A DNA stretch of 45,656 nucleotides from Legionellaceae bacterium (GTDB lineage: Bacteria; Pseudomonadota; Gammaproteobacteria; Legionellales; Legionellaceae): assembly GCA_029213075.1 (NCBI GenBank), contig JARGPO010000070.1, forward strand, positions 1-45,656, in the 5' to 3' direction. Both the position numbers and the translations under genes were made by a program. The notes beneath the pieces are model-generated. The model worked only from the letters and a program-made list of their open reading frames with translations. It was not told the origin of the DNA and did not search any database. Shown piece after piece: positions 28,865-38,120 of the stretch; positions within the stretch are counted from its first letter, which is position 1; every line of letters begins with the position of its first letter.

Positions 28865-31078
28865 TTACCTCATACTCCTATGAATTAGTTCTTCAAATTC
28901 CTTAATTGGTAGCGGCTTACCATACAAGTAACCTTGATAACGTTGACATCCAATTTCTAAAAGAACCTTTTGCTGTTCTTTTGTTTCCACACCTTCAGCA
29001 ATAACTTCTAAACCCAAATTTTTCGCCATCATGATAATAGTATGAGATATCGCTTGGTCATTACTATCTGTAACGATATCCTTCACAAATGACAGGTCGA
29101 TTTTTATTTGGCATAGTGGTAATAGTTTTAGGTATTGTAGTGAAGAGTAACCAGTACCAAAATCATCCAAGTCAAACCTCAAACCCATTTTACACAGTGT
29201 AGACATAGTCTTGTGGACTGTTTTAAAATTTTTGATCAACATACTTTCTGTTAATTCTATCTTAAGTAAAGCTGGATTTATGGCGTGACGTTGTATGGCT
29301 GATTGGACTTGTTTCACAAAATCTTTGTTCTCAAATTGTTTCACACTAACATTGATAGAGAGGTTAAGATTACAAGTCATAGGGTCTTTCTTCCATGCTT
29401 TAATCTGCGAGCAAGCCATATCCAATACCTGTTCTCCAATCATTAAGATTAGGTCAGTGTCTTCAGCTAATGGAATGAAGGCATATGGTAACACTATACC
29501 CGTCTTTGGATGATTCCAGCGAATTAAAGCCTCAACACCTATGATCTCTCCTGATTGATCAACCTGTGTTTGATAATATAGCTCTAATTCTTTGTTTTCA
29601 AGAGCGAGTCTTAAATCGTTCTCTGTCTGGACATGACAATTAATAACCTCTTGCATTTCTTGTTCAAAAAAGACAAATTTGTTTCTCCCCGTATTTTTAG
29701 CATTATACATAGCAATATCAGCACGTTTTATCAACTCTTTTAATGTTAAATCTTGATCATTAAACATCACAATCCCGATACTTGCACTGTTATAATACTG
29801 ATGTGTAGTAAGCGAATAGACTTGAGAAAGTTTTTTTAATATCCTTTGAACTATTAATAAAGATTGCATCGCCGCAGCATCCTTTTTTTCACTCAAATCT
29901 TCCAGTATAACCATAAACTCATCACCACCAATACGTGCCACAGTATCTCTTCCTCTAGTACAGTATTTCAGGCGACTAGCAACCTGTTTCAACAATAAAT
30001 CCCCTATATCATGCCCCAGGGTATCATTCAAATTCTTAAAATTATCAAGATCTATGAATAACAGTGCACCATACTGATGTCTACGTTTATATACTTCTAA
30101 AGAATGATTAAATCTGTTCATGAATAAACGGCGGTTAGGTAAGCCAGTGAGAAAATCGTAAAAGCCAAGCTTCATGATTTTTTTTGACGCAACTATACTA
30201 CTCGTCATATCAGAAAATGAGGCTACAAAGTTACAAATACTTCCATCCTTATTCTTAACTGATGTAATTATAAGGTATGCAATAAAAATTTCGCCATTTT
30301 TGCGACGTTCCTTAATTTCGCCAGACCAACTACCTAAACTACTGATGTTGTCCCAAATGTCTTTATAAAAGCTCTTGTGCTGTTCACCTGAACTTAACAT
30401 AGTTGGTTTTTTTCCGATGGCCTCTTTCTCGCCAAAGCCCGTAATTTTAGTGAAAGATTGATTAACTCGAAGAATAATCTGATCAGCATCCGTAATAACC
30501 ATAGCTTCTTGAGACTCAAATACTATAGCCGAAATACGAATATTTTCTTCCATTTTTTTGCGGTTTGTGATGTCTTGAGCAGCTATCAGAAGGTTTTTAT
30601 TGCTTTTATCGACTATTGTACTTAATAAAAAAGTATATAATTCCTTTTTAATCAAAAACGACACTTCAAACTCTGTTTTTATCTTGCTTTTAAATGCTTT
30701 ATCAATAGAGGTATTGAAAAAAGTTCTTGAATCATCGGAGACAAATACACCAAGCCTTAAACTTGATAGACTATGACAATTATTTTTCAGAATTTTTTCT
30801 GCAGCTTTATTTGCATTGAGAATTGTAGTGTTATTATCTATAAGGAGATAAGGAATGGGCGCAAAATCATACAGTTCCGTATACTTTTCTAATAAATTAT
30901 CCGATTCTACATGTAACTTTTGTAATTCTTGATTTTGCATCTCAAGTTCTATTTGATAAATAGTTAATTCATGCAGTTTATTTTTATCAGTTTCAAGAGA
31001 AGATTGTTTTGATAATTTTTCTTCAGCTTTTCTACGAATCTCCTCTGCATCTGGAGATGTAGATTTTTTCTTTATCAT
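28865..31078 (-). CDS. PAS-PAS-GGDEF-EAL cyclic-di-GMP protein
   Basis: This 737-residue protein has a short coiled coil (about 10-65), two PAS domains (about 70-170 and 180-295), a GGDEF domain and an EAL domain. The cyclase motif is intact (RIGGDEF), and an RxxD product-inhibition site (RGRD) lies exactly five residues before GGDEF. The phosphodiesterase motifs are also intact (EALIRW, ELTESM, DDFGTGYSSL, EGVET). Both activities are therefore possible, with the PAS domains deciding which wins. No membrane helix is seen. Its ATG overlaps the stop of the CheB-CheR-PAS gene (TAATG), so the two are coupled. Confidence 0.92.
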   Translation of the reverse strand: MIKKKSTSPDAEEIRRKAEEKLSKQSSLETDKNKLHELTIYQIELEMQNQELQKLHVESDNLLEKYTELYDFAPIPYLLIDNNTTILNANKAAEKILKNNCHSLSSLRLGVFVSDDSRTFFNTSIDKAFKSKIKTEFEVSFLIKKELYTFLLSTIVDKSNKNLLIAAQDITNRKKMEENIRISAIVFESQEAMVITDADQIILRVNQSFTKITGFGEKEAIGKKPTMLSSGEQHKSFYKDIWDNISSLGSWSGEIKERRKNGEIFIAYLIITSVKNKDGSICNFVASFSDMTSSIVASKKIMKLGFYDFLTGLPNRRLFMNRFNHSLEVYKRRHQYGALLFIDLDNFKNLNDTLGHDIGDLLLKQVASRLKYCTRGRDTVARIGGDEFMVILEDLSEKKDAAAMQSLLIVQRILKKLSQVYSLTTHQYYNSASIGIVMFNDQDLTLKELIKRADIAMYNAKNTGRNKFVFFEQEMQEVINCHVQTENDLRLALENKELELYYQTQVDQSGEIIGVEALIRWNHPKTGIVLPYAFIPLAEDTDLILMIGEQVLDMACSQIKAWKKDPMTCNLNLSINVSVKQFENKDFVKQVQSAIQRHAINPALLKIELTESMLIKNFKTVHKTMSTLCKMGLRFDLDDFGTGYSSLQYLKLLPLCQIKIDLSFVKDIVTDSNDQAISHTIIMMAKNLGLEVIAEGVETKEQQKVLLEIGCQRYQGYLYGKPLPIKEFEELIHRSMR

Positions 31079-33645
31079 TATAAGTCCCCTTGACTACGTA
31101 ATCTCTCTTCCAAATTTTTAGATTCTGTAATATCAGTGAAAGTAATAACGATACCATTAATCATATATTCGTGAGTACGGTAAGGCATTATACGGACTTT
31201 AAACCAATGGTCATCTTTCGTTGTCACTTTCTTCTCAATGAATACCAACGAACTCAAAACTTTTAAAGCATCCTGTTGTAAGTTTTCATAATTAAGGTTA
31301 GTTACAATATCGGATAAAGGACGACCGATATCGGTCTCAATTAACTTAAATAATTCACAAACATGGGGTGTAAATCGCCGCACCTTTAGGTTGTTGTCAA
31401 GGAATACTGTAGCGATTTGTGTGCTATTTAAAAGATTCTCCATGTCATTATTTACCCAAGATAAATCATCCACTCTTGATTGCAATTCAACATTAACTGT
31501 TTGTAGCTCCTCATTTAATGATTGCATTTCTTCTTTAGACGTAGTTAGCTCCTCATTAGTAGACTGCAACTCTTCATTCGCTGTTTGTAATTCTTCATTA
31601 GTAACTTTCAGAGCTTCTTGCGAATTTAGCATTTCTTCACGCATGGTTTGAATTTGCTCTCGTGCTTTGTCTAGTTCTTGTATTAATACCTTATTGGCAT
31701 CTCCTGGCTTTCTCTTTGTTGATTTAATCGGTGTAACAACCTCATGAAACACGAACATCACCAAATCTTTAAGTGGTGCAGGAGTAGTTAATACTTTTAC
31801 TGTCAAATTTAAAGTTTTAATACCAGCGAAGGTATTAACTATTAATCCTTTTAGATGCACCGATTCTAATCCTTCCTGAGCCTTCCTCATAGCCACACTC
31901 ATCTCGTATCGCAAGCCATCTCTAGCCATCACGAAAATATTCCAATTAGCTTTACCTGATGCTGGTTCCATATATTTACTAGTACTGCCGTTAATATAGA
32001 GTATGTCACCCTCTTTAGTTGTTAACACAGCTGAGGGACTAAATTCTTGCAACATAACTTGATCTGCTAATGATTTTAAATTAAATACTTTTGAAGCCGT
32101 ACTTAAGGAACCAAGATTATCTTTTTCTATTGATGTACTTATCGGCAGTAGCTTCTGTGGAAGATCAATATTAAAAAACGGGATGTCTGCGTAAATTTTA
32201 AAATAAATATGTGATTTTTTATCTAATGGATCAAATAGATTAGTAAATTCTCCAGTCGTTTCAGCATTACCCAAGAAAAGAATACCACCATTATTTAGAG
32301 AGTAGTGAAACATAGGAAACAACTTTTTCTGCAAATTCGGACCTAAATAAATCAAAAGATTACGGCAGGATAATATGTCTATTTTGGTGAAAGGGGGATC
32401 CATGATTATATTTTGTGTGGCAAAAAGAATCATTTCTCGGACTATTTTTTGTACTTGGTATCCATTTTCCTGTTTGACAAAATACCGATCAAGTAGTTCT
32501 TTAGATAGAGTATTTTTTATACTTTCAGGATAAATTCCTTGTCGTGCAAAATGAATGGCATCTTCATCAATATCAGTAGCAAATATCTGCATAGTAAAAC
32601 GTTTTTGTGGTTCTTGATCAGCCATTAACTCAAGAAATATAATGGCCAAAGAATATGCTTCCTCTCCAGTTGAACACGCAGGCACCCAACCACGAAATAC
32701 CTTATTTAAAGGATGTTTATCAAGCAAGGTTGGTAATGCGCTGCTCTTAAATATACTCCATACTTCCCGATCACGAAAAAAACTCGTCACACCAATTAGT
32801 AACTCCTTGAACAAAAGATCAATTTCATCGGGGTTATTCTGTAAATATTTGACGTATATAGGTAGAGTGTGAATCTGGTTTACACTCATGCGACGCTCAA
32901 TGCGACGATAGATGGTATTCTTCTTGTAAAGAGAAAAGTCATTATTAGTCCGTTCTCGCAACAAAATGACGATTTGCTCAAATCCATTCGTTGATTTAAA
33001 ATCTAAAAGATGATCATTCTCATCATGAAAGCCTAATGAAAAGTGTTTTATATGGTCGATGAGATGCTTAGGTATATCAGATGCTGCCGCAACAATATCA
33101 GCGAGTCCAGAATTAATGGCGTTTTGTGGCATTGCATCAAATTTTGCCTTGTCAGGTCTTTGTACTATAGTAAGCCCGGCATTTTCTTTGATAGCTCGCA
33201 ATCCTACAGTGCCATCGGAACCCATTCCGGATAAAAGAATACCTACAGCACGCTCTTTCTGATCATTAGCAAGAGATATGAAAAAATTATCAATGGCGAG
33301 CCTATCTCCTCTTGATTCTGGTTGGTCCATAAGAATTAATGTATCATGGAGGATAGATAGATATTTATTACAAGGAATAGTGTACACACAATCGACGTTC
33401 ACTTTCATGTAATTTTTAGCCTCATACACCTTCATTGGTGTGACTAGCTGTAATAATTCAGGCAACAATGCTACATGGGTAGGATCCAAGTGCTGAATAA
33501 CGACATAAGCAATAGACTCAGTTAAAGGCATTTCTTTTAAAAACTCTTCAATTGCCTCAAGACCTCCTGCCGAAGCACCGATTCCTACAACATATGGTTT
33601 AACATGAATATTTTTATGGGGGGCCGGTTGACAAACTTCTGGCAT
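31078..33645 (-). CDS. CheB-CheR-PAS fusion protein
   Basis: This protein of about 855 residues fuses a CheB methylesterase domain with catalytic S25, H52 and D144 (GIGASAGG, QHLDPTH, GMGSDGT) to a CheR methyltransferase domain. CheR's SAM motif is WVPACSTGEEAYSLA, followed by a CRNLLIYL segment. A region with PAS features, a long coiled coil of NEELQ-type heptads (about 650-720) and a C-terminal PAS domain (about 730-850) complete it. There is no receiver domain. Such fusions occur widely and may modify signalling partners other than classic chemoreceptors. I use the ATG at 33645, since the upstream start at 33702 adds an unconserved tail. Confidence 0.9.
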   Translation of the reverse strand: MPEVCQPAPHKNIHVKPYVVGIGASAGGLEAIEEFLKEMPLTESIAYVVIQHLDPTHVALLPELLQLVTPMKVYEAKNYMKVNVDCVYTIPCNKYLSILHDTLILMDQPESRGDRLAIDNFFISLANDQKERAVGILLSGMGSDGTVGLRAIKENAGLTIVQRPDKAKFDAMPQNAINSGLADIVAAASDIPKHLIDHIKHFSLGFHDENDHLLDFKSTNGFEQIVILLRERTNNDFSLYKKNTIYRRIERRMSVNQIHTLPIYVKYLQNNPDEIDLLFKELLIGVTSFFRDREVWSIFKSSALPTLLDKHPLNKVFRGWVPACSTGEEAYSLAIIFLELMADQEPQKRFTMQIFATDIDEDAIHFARQGIYPESIKNTLSKELLDRYFVKQENGYQVQKIVREMILFATQNIIMDPPFTKIDILSCRNLLIYLGPNLQKKLFPMFHYSLNNGGILFLGNAETTGEFTNLFDPLDKKSHIYFKIYADIPFFNIDLPQKLLPISTSIEKDNLGSLSTASKVFNLKSLADQVMLQEFSPSAVLTTKEGDILYINGSTSKYMEPASGKANWNIFVMARDGLRYEMSVAMRKAQEGLESVHLKGLIVNTFAGIKTLNLTVKVLTTPAPLKDLVMFVFHEVVTPIKSTKRKPGDANKVLIQELDKAREQIQTMREEMLNSQEALKVTNEELQTANEELQSTNEELTTSKEEMQSLNEELQTVNVELQSRVDDLSWVNNDMENLLNSTQIATVFLDNNLKVRRFTPHVCELFKLIETDIGRPLSDIVTNLNYENLQQDALKVLSSLVFIEKKVTTKDDHWFKVRIMPYRTHEYMINGIVITFTDITESKNLEERLRSQGDL

Positions 33646-33741
33646 GAAATATAACTCTCTTATTATAATTGTTAAGAAAGTATAGTTCTTTAATTTGCAC
33701 AATAATAGGTAACCACAAAATAATAATCTCTAATTTAAAAC

Positions 33742-35376
33742 CTAACCACTCAAATGCGTACCTCGTTCCTGCATGGTTTTAATACTATTAATAACCGACT
33801 GGCGTGAAATCTCTTTTAAAATAGGAATACTCGCAAGCTCTCTACCAGAATATATCGAATAAGCAATTATGAAGCTATCTTCCCACAACTTTTCATTTTT
33901 TCTGGTTTGTAGCTTGGCCCACAACGCTACCCATAAAAAATGAAAAACCCATTGTTCGCGCTGAGTTTCCATATTCTCAGTAATCACAACCTCGATGGCT
34001 TGGTCTAACTGACAAATTTTAACTCCTTCTTCAAAGCTAGAGCAACGATTTACAAGCTTATCGATAGATGCACTCTCTATAAACCATGACTCAGTGAATT
34101 TTTTATTCTTTAACCATTTTTTAGATCGTTTCAATGACTCTTCAACAACATCAGGGGTAAACGGGCTAATTAATACTCCAAGCTTCTGAATCATGTCATC
34201 AACATCTATTTTTTCTGGTAAAAACTGGATTCCCAGTGCTTCTTGGATCTCTAATAGATGTATGTCTGGCATATTACCTTTATCAATCATGACCGATAAA
34301 AAATGATTAGTAAGCATCACTAAATAGTCGATATCTATTTTACGCAATACCAGGCTATCATCAAATGCCTCTTTATAATAATGACGAACATCCGTTGCTG
34401 AGATTACAGGGGTCATCCACGCATCTTTTATACCGATGTGATCTTTTAATAGTAAACCACAGAGCCTATTCTTTCTATTTTTGCGAGTATGAATAAAAAT
34501 ACCTTGAGCTCCGCCCCCATCTACTTCACTAGCTTGCATCTGAACAACGCTCGCATGAGATTTCTCTCGATGAAAAACAACTCCTTTCCTACGTTGTACC
34601 TTTATCCAACCATCAATTTGATCCTGATATTCATCAGGATACCAAAGCCTTATCATCTGCAAACGTGATAACGATATTGGGCTCAAGGTAATAGTTGAGA
34701 TAATAGACTCCATAGTCGCAAAAACAACTTCCCGGACCTCTGCTTTAGGATGAAGTAATGATAATAAAGCTATTTCCCGACCTTCTTCGATGCTATATAG
34801 ATCAAGGATTAAATCAATGAAAAAATCTGACGGCATAGCACTACTTTGCGCAAAAAAATTTTCGGCAATATCAAACACAGACAAGTCAGATAAGTCTAAA
34901 ATTAAGTCGCGAATAGAGCTTAAATGAGACTGCTCCTCGCCAACAGATACCTCGCTTTCATCATTAGCAAGAACAAAATATGCATCTTTTAATTCATCTG
35001 ATAATTCAATGTTTACTTCATAAAACGCATTTAAAATAGGTAGCCAAAAACTTAACGTATGCTCAGCATTGTTTATGATAGTTGCCATGTGTGACATTAA
35101 TTGATTGAGGGTCTTGCTTGCATGTTTATTACCATTCTCAATTGCCGATTGTAATTGTGAAACACATACATCTAAAACAAAAACACAAGCCGTATAACAA
35201 GATGGGTTAGACTCTACTTCTACTTCATCAAGTTCATTAATACAATCAATTATTGGTATGGCAAGATCTGGATTTTCGATAAAGTCAGTGTAACAATGTG
35301 AATCAATGTCTTCATTTCTATCAATGAAGCCTTCAATTTCTTTTATCCAAGAATGTAACTGAGTCATAGAATTCAT
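33742..35376 (-). CDS. Uncharacterised 544-aa protein
   Basis: I do not recognise this protein. It is hydrophilic and mostly helical, with HEAT-like helix pairs (for example about residues 185-245), no signal peptide and no membrane helix. A basic patch (RRKGVVFHREK, then HTRKNRKNR, about residues 262-302) could bind nucleic acid or a protein. Its start overlaps the thioesterase stop (ATGA), so it is translated with the smpB-glmS-tex-yciA unit. The ATG at 35376 is used; an internal ATG three codons later is also possible. A link to RNA or translation quality control is a guess from context. Confidence 0.75.
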   Translation of the reverse strand: MNSMTQLHSWIKEIEGFIDRNEDIDSHCYTDFIENPDLAIPIIDCINELDEVEVESNPSCYTACVFVLDVCVSQLQSAIENGNKHASKTLNQLMSHMATIINNAEHTLSFWLPILNAFYEVNIELSDELKDAYFVLANDESEVSVGEEQSHLSSIRDLILDLSDLSVFDIAENFFAQSSAMPSDFFIDLILDLYSIEEGREIALLSLLHPKAEVREVVFATMESIISTITLSPISLSRLQMIRLWYPDEYQDQIDGWIKVQRRKGVVFHREKSHASVVQMQASEVDGGGAQGIFIHTRKNRKNRLCGLLLKDHIGIKDAWMTPVISATDVRHYYKEAFDDSLVLRKIDIDYLVMLTNHFLSVMIDKGNMPDIHLLEIQEALGIQFLPEKIDVDDMIQKLGVLISPFTPDVVEESLKRSKKWLKNKKFTESWFIESASIDKLVNRCSSFEEGVKICQLDQAIEVVITENMETQREQWVFHFLWVALWAKLQTRKNEKLWEDSFIIAYSIYSGRELASIPILKEISRQSVINSIKTMQERGTHLSG

Positions 35377-35759
35377 GCTGTAGATTCAACCTCTCTAGGT
35401 TTTCCTTCTTTATCTACCGCAACAAATACAATCTCTCCTGCGGTTACTTTTTCTTGCTTTGCGCTATGCGTTAGTGCCTCAGTCCAAACTTCAACTGCAA
35501 AAGTCATGGATGTTTTACCTACCTTTAAGCACTTAACATAACAACAAACAAGATTACCCACGTATACAGGCTTATAAAAAGTCAGTGAGGTGATTGCAAC
35601 AGTCGCTGCCCGCCCTTTAGATATTCTTTTTGCTAAAACACCGCATGCCAAATCCATTTGTGAAACTATCCATCCACCAAATATATCCCCACTAGCATTG
35701 GTGGTATTTGGCATAGCCAGAGTTTGGATTGCTAACTCCCCGCGCTCATCAGTATTCAT
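35373..35759 (-). CDS. yciA: Acyl-CoA thioesterase, YciA-like
   Basis: YciA-type thioesterases hydrolyse short to long acyl-CoAs with a hotdog fold. The 128-residue protein carries the family signatures MPNTTNASGDIFGGWIVSQMD (positions about 16-36, with the key Asp/Asn region), a central SLTFYKPVYVG strand and the later KTSMTFAVEVW. It is hexameric in known relatives. It overlaps both neighbours by ATGA junctions (tex upstream, the 544-aa gene downstream). Confidence 0.88.
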   Translation of the reverse strand: MNTDERGELAIQTLAMPNTTNASGDIFGGWIVSQMDLACGVLAKRISKGRAATVAITSLTFYKPVYVGNLVCCYVKCLKVGKTSMTFAVEVWTEALTHSAKQEKVTAGEIVFVAVDKEGKPREVESTA

Positions 35760-38113
35760 GCATCACCTTTCTTTAATTTAGTTAGTGCATCAGCCATTGC
35801 GGTATTAAACACAGGTTTTGTGCTAGTTAGTGGCGACTTTGCTTTCTTTTTTCCAGATAAAGAGTGACTTTGTGGTTTTGGTGTGGTTTTAGTCGGGCTC
35901 ACTTTCTTACTTGAAGACCGAGCAACTTTATTTGTAGGCTCTACTGTTTTATCATCAAGGTTCATTGTTAAGCTAATTCTTCGTCTATCTTTATCAACTT
36001 CTAACACTTTAACTTTGACAATATCTAAGGCTTTAACAACCATACGTGGGTCGCTAACAAACTTGTTTGACATAGAAGATATATGCACCAAACCATCTTG
36101 ATGAACACCAATATCAACAAAAGCACCGAAGTTTGTGACATTACTCACGACACCCTCAAGTTCTAGCCCAACATACAAGTCAGCAATCTCTTCTATTCCT
36201 TCTTTAAAAGATGCAAATTTAAACTCTGGACGAGGATCACGACCAGGTTGCAGAAGCTCTTTTAATATGTCAGTAATAGATGGTATTCCAAGGTTTTCTG
36301 TTGTATAGTCAGATGCTTTTATAGACGATAAAACATCGCTATTGCCAATTACCTGTTTAATAGGCAATTTCTTATCAGCAAGAATTTTTTCAACAACAAA
36401 ATAGGATTCAGGATGAACACCTGATGAATCTAATGGGTTATCCCCATTGTTTATTCGCAAAAATCCAGCCGCCTGTTGATAAGTTTTTGGGCCCATTTGC
36501 CCTACCTTTTTCAACTCTTCTCTATCTTTAAAAAATCCTTTTTCATCTCGATACTTAACAATATTTTTTGCAAGAGTAGTATTTAATCCACAAACTCGAC
36601 TCAAAAGATTAACTGAAGCCAAGTTAATATCAACCCCCACCGAGCACACACAATCTTCAACTACGTCTTCTAATGTTTCTTGAAGATTAGTCTGATTGAC
36701 ATCATGCTGATACTGACCAACTCCTATTGATTTAGGATCTATTTTAACTAGTTCTGATAATGGGTCTTGAAGACGTCTCGCTATTGAAACCGCTCCTCTT
36801 ATAGAAACATCCAAGTCAGGGAACTCATTTGCCGCCAGCTCCGACGCTGAGTAGACAGACGCACCAGCTTCACTCACTAATACTTTTGTAAGGTTAAAAT
36901 CAGGATACATTTTAATTAGTTCATTAACGAGCCTAATTGTTTCACGAGATCCAGTACCATTACCAATACTAATTAATTTTACATCGTATTTAGCGGTAAG
37001 CTTAGCAAGCATAGCTATCGATTGATGCCATTCATTTTGCATCCCAAATGGAAAGAGAACGCAGTGATCTAAAAGCTTACCAGTATTATCTACAATGGCT
37101 ACTTTCACACCCGTGCGAATACCTGGGTCAAGCCCTAAAGTCACAACTCCACCAGCCGGGGCAGCTAATAATAAATCACGAAGATTAATAGAAAATACTC
37201 GAATAGCCTCGCTATCCGCTAAATCACGTAATCTTTTAAAAATAGCTGTTTCAACTTTTGCAAATAACTTAGTAGACCATGACTTTTTAGCGGTCTCAAT
37301 TAGCCAATCGCAACACTTAGTCGATTGTTTTTCTATATTAAAAAAATTAAAAATACTTTCAACACCAAAATCATCATTGTCAGGTAAACTAAGAGATATT
37401 TTCAATGAATTATCACTGCGCCCACGAAATACAGCTAGTGCTCGATGAGAAGGTATTTGACTAACTTTTTCCGCGTAATTAACATAATCTGCATATTTCT
37501 TGTTAGCATCTTTTTTACCTTTAATGGTCGTGGTATTTAAAACACCGTGCTTCCAAAAATGATCACGCATTTTTTTTAGTAAATCAGGTGACTCAGCAAA
37601 CCTCTCCATTAATATCTGCCTTGCGCCTTCAACCGCAGCACTTACAGATTCAACTCCCAAATCTTTATTAATATATTTTTCAGCTGACGCTTCAATATCT
37701 ACAGTTAAATCCTGAAGTAATAAATTAGCCAAAGGCTCTAATCCAGACTCCTGCGCAATGCTTGCTTTTGTTCTACGTTTTAATCTATATGGAAGATAAA
37801 GATCTTCAAGACGAATTTTACTATCTGCATTTAATATAGAATTTTCAAGTTCATCAGTAAGACGGTTTTGCTCACTAATGCTATGTATTATAGCTTCTCG
37901 TCTTTCATTTAGTTCACGTAAATATTTTAAGCGCGTGTGTAATGCTCGCAGCTTGCCATCATCTAAACCATTCGTTTTTTCTTTTCGATAACGGGCAATA
38001 AATGGGACAGTAGCTCCTTCATCAAGAAGCGAGATTGCCGCTTCAACTTGAGAAACACTAGCATTGATTTCCTTAGCAATTTTTTCAACTAAAATCTTTT
38101 GTTCTTTTATCAT
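35756..38113 (-). CDS. tex: Transcription accessory protein Tex
   Basis: Tex is a conserved RNA/DNA-binding protein with an N-terminal helical part, a YqgF-like nuclease-fold domain, helix-hairpin-helix motifs (GLNTTLAKNIVKYRDEKG region, about 505-560) and a C-terminal S1 domain. The S1 segment is GVVSNVTNFGAFVDIGVHQDGLVH (about 653-676). The YqgF-type core begins with VTLGLDPGIRTG. A serine/lysine/proline-rich tail follows the S1 domain. I prefer the ATG at 38113, with GTGAG upstream, over the TTG at 38128. The gene overlaps or abuts glmS and is coupled to yciA by ATGA. Confidence 0.93.
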   Translation of the reverse strand: MIKEQKILVEKIAKEINASVSQVEAAISLLDEGATVPFIARYRKEKTNGLDDGKLRALHTRLKYLRELNERREAIIHSISEQNRLTDELENSILNADSKIRLEDLYLPYRLKRRTKASIAQESGLEPLANLLLQDLTVDIEASAEKYINKDLGVESVSAAVEGARQILMERFAESPDLLKKMRDHFWKHGVLNTTTIKGKKDANKKYADYVNYAEKVSQIPSHRALAVFRGRSDNSLKISLSLPDNDDFGVESIFNFFNIEKQSTKCCDWLIETAKKSWSTKLFAKVETAIFKRLRDLADSEAIRVFSINLRDLLLAAPAGGVVTLGLDPGIRTGVKVAIVDNTGKLLDHCVLFPFGMQNEWHQSIAMLAKLTAKYDVKLISIGNGTGSRETIRLVNELIKMYPDFNLTKVLVSEAGASVYSASELAANEFPDLDVSIRGAVSIARRLQDPLSELVKIDPKSIGVGQYQHDVNQTNLQETLEDVVEDCVCSVGVDINLASVNLLSRVCGLNTTLAKNIVKYRDEKGFFKDREELKKVGQMGPKTYQQAAGFLRINNGDNPLDSSGVHPESYFVVEKILADKKLPIKQVIGNSDVLSSIKASDYTTENLGIPSITDILKELLQPGRDPRPEFKFASFKEGIEEIADLYVGLELEGVVSNVTNFGAFVDIGVHQDGLVHISSMSNKFVSDPRMVVKALDIVKVKVLEVDKDRRRISLTMNLDDKTVEPTNKVARSSSKKVSPTKTTPKPQSHSLSGKKKAKSPLTSTKPVFNTAMADALTKLKKGDA

Positions 38114-38120
38114 TAAAATC

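Noticed and set aside
31391-31651. Serine-rich open frame opposite the CheB-CheR-PAS coiled coil
   Set aside because: The regular CNSS pattern is the antisense of the NEELQ heptads, so it is not a separate gene.
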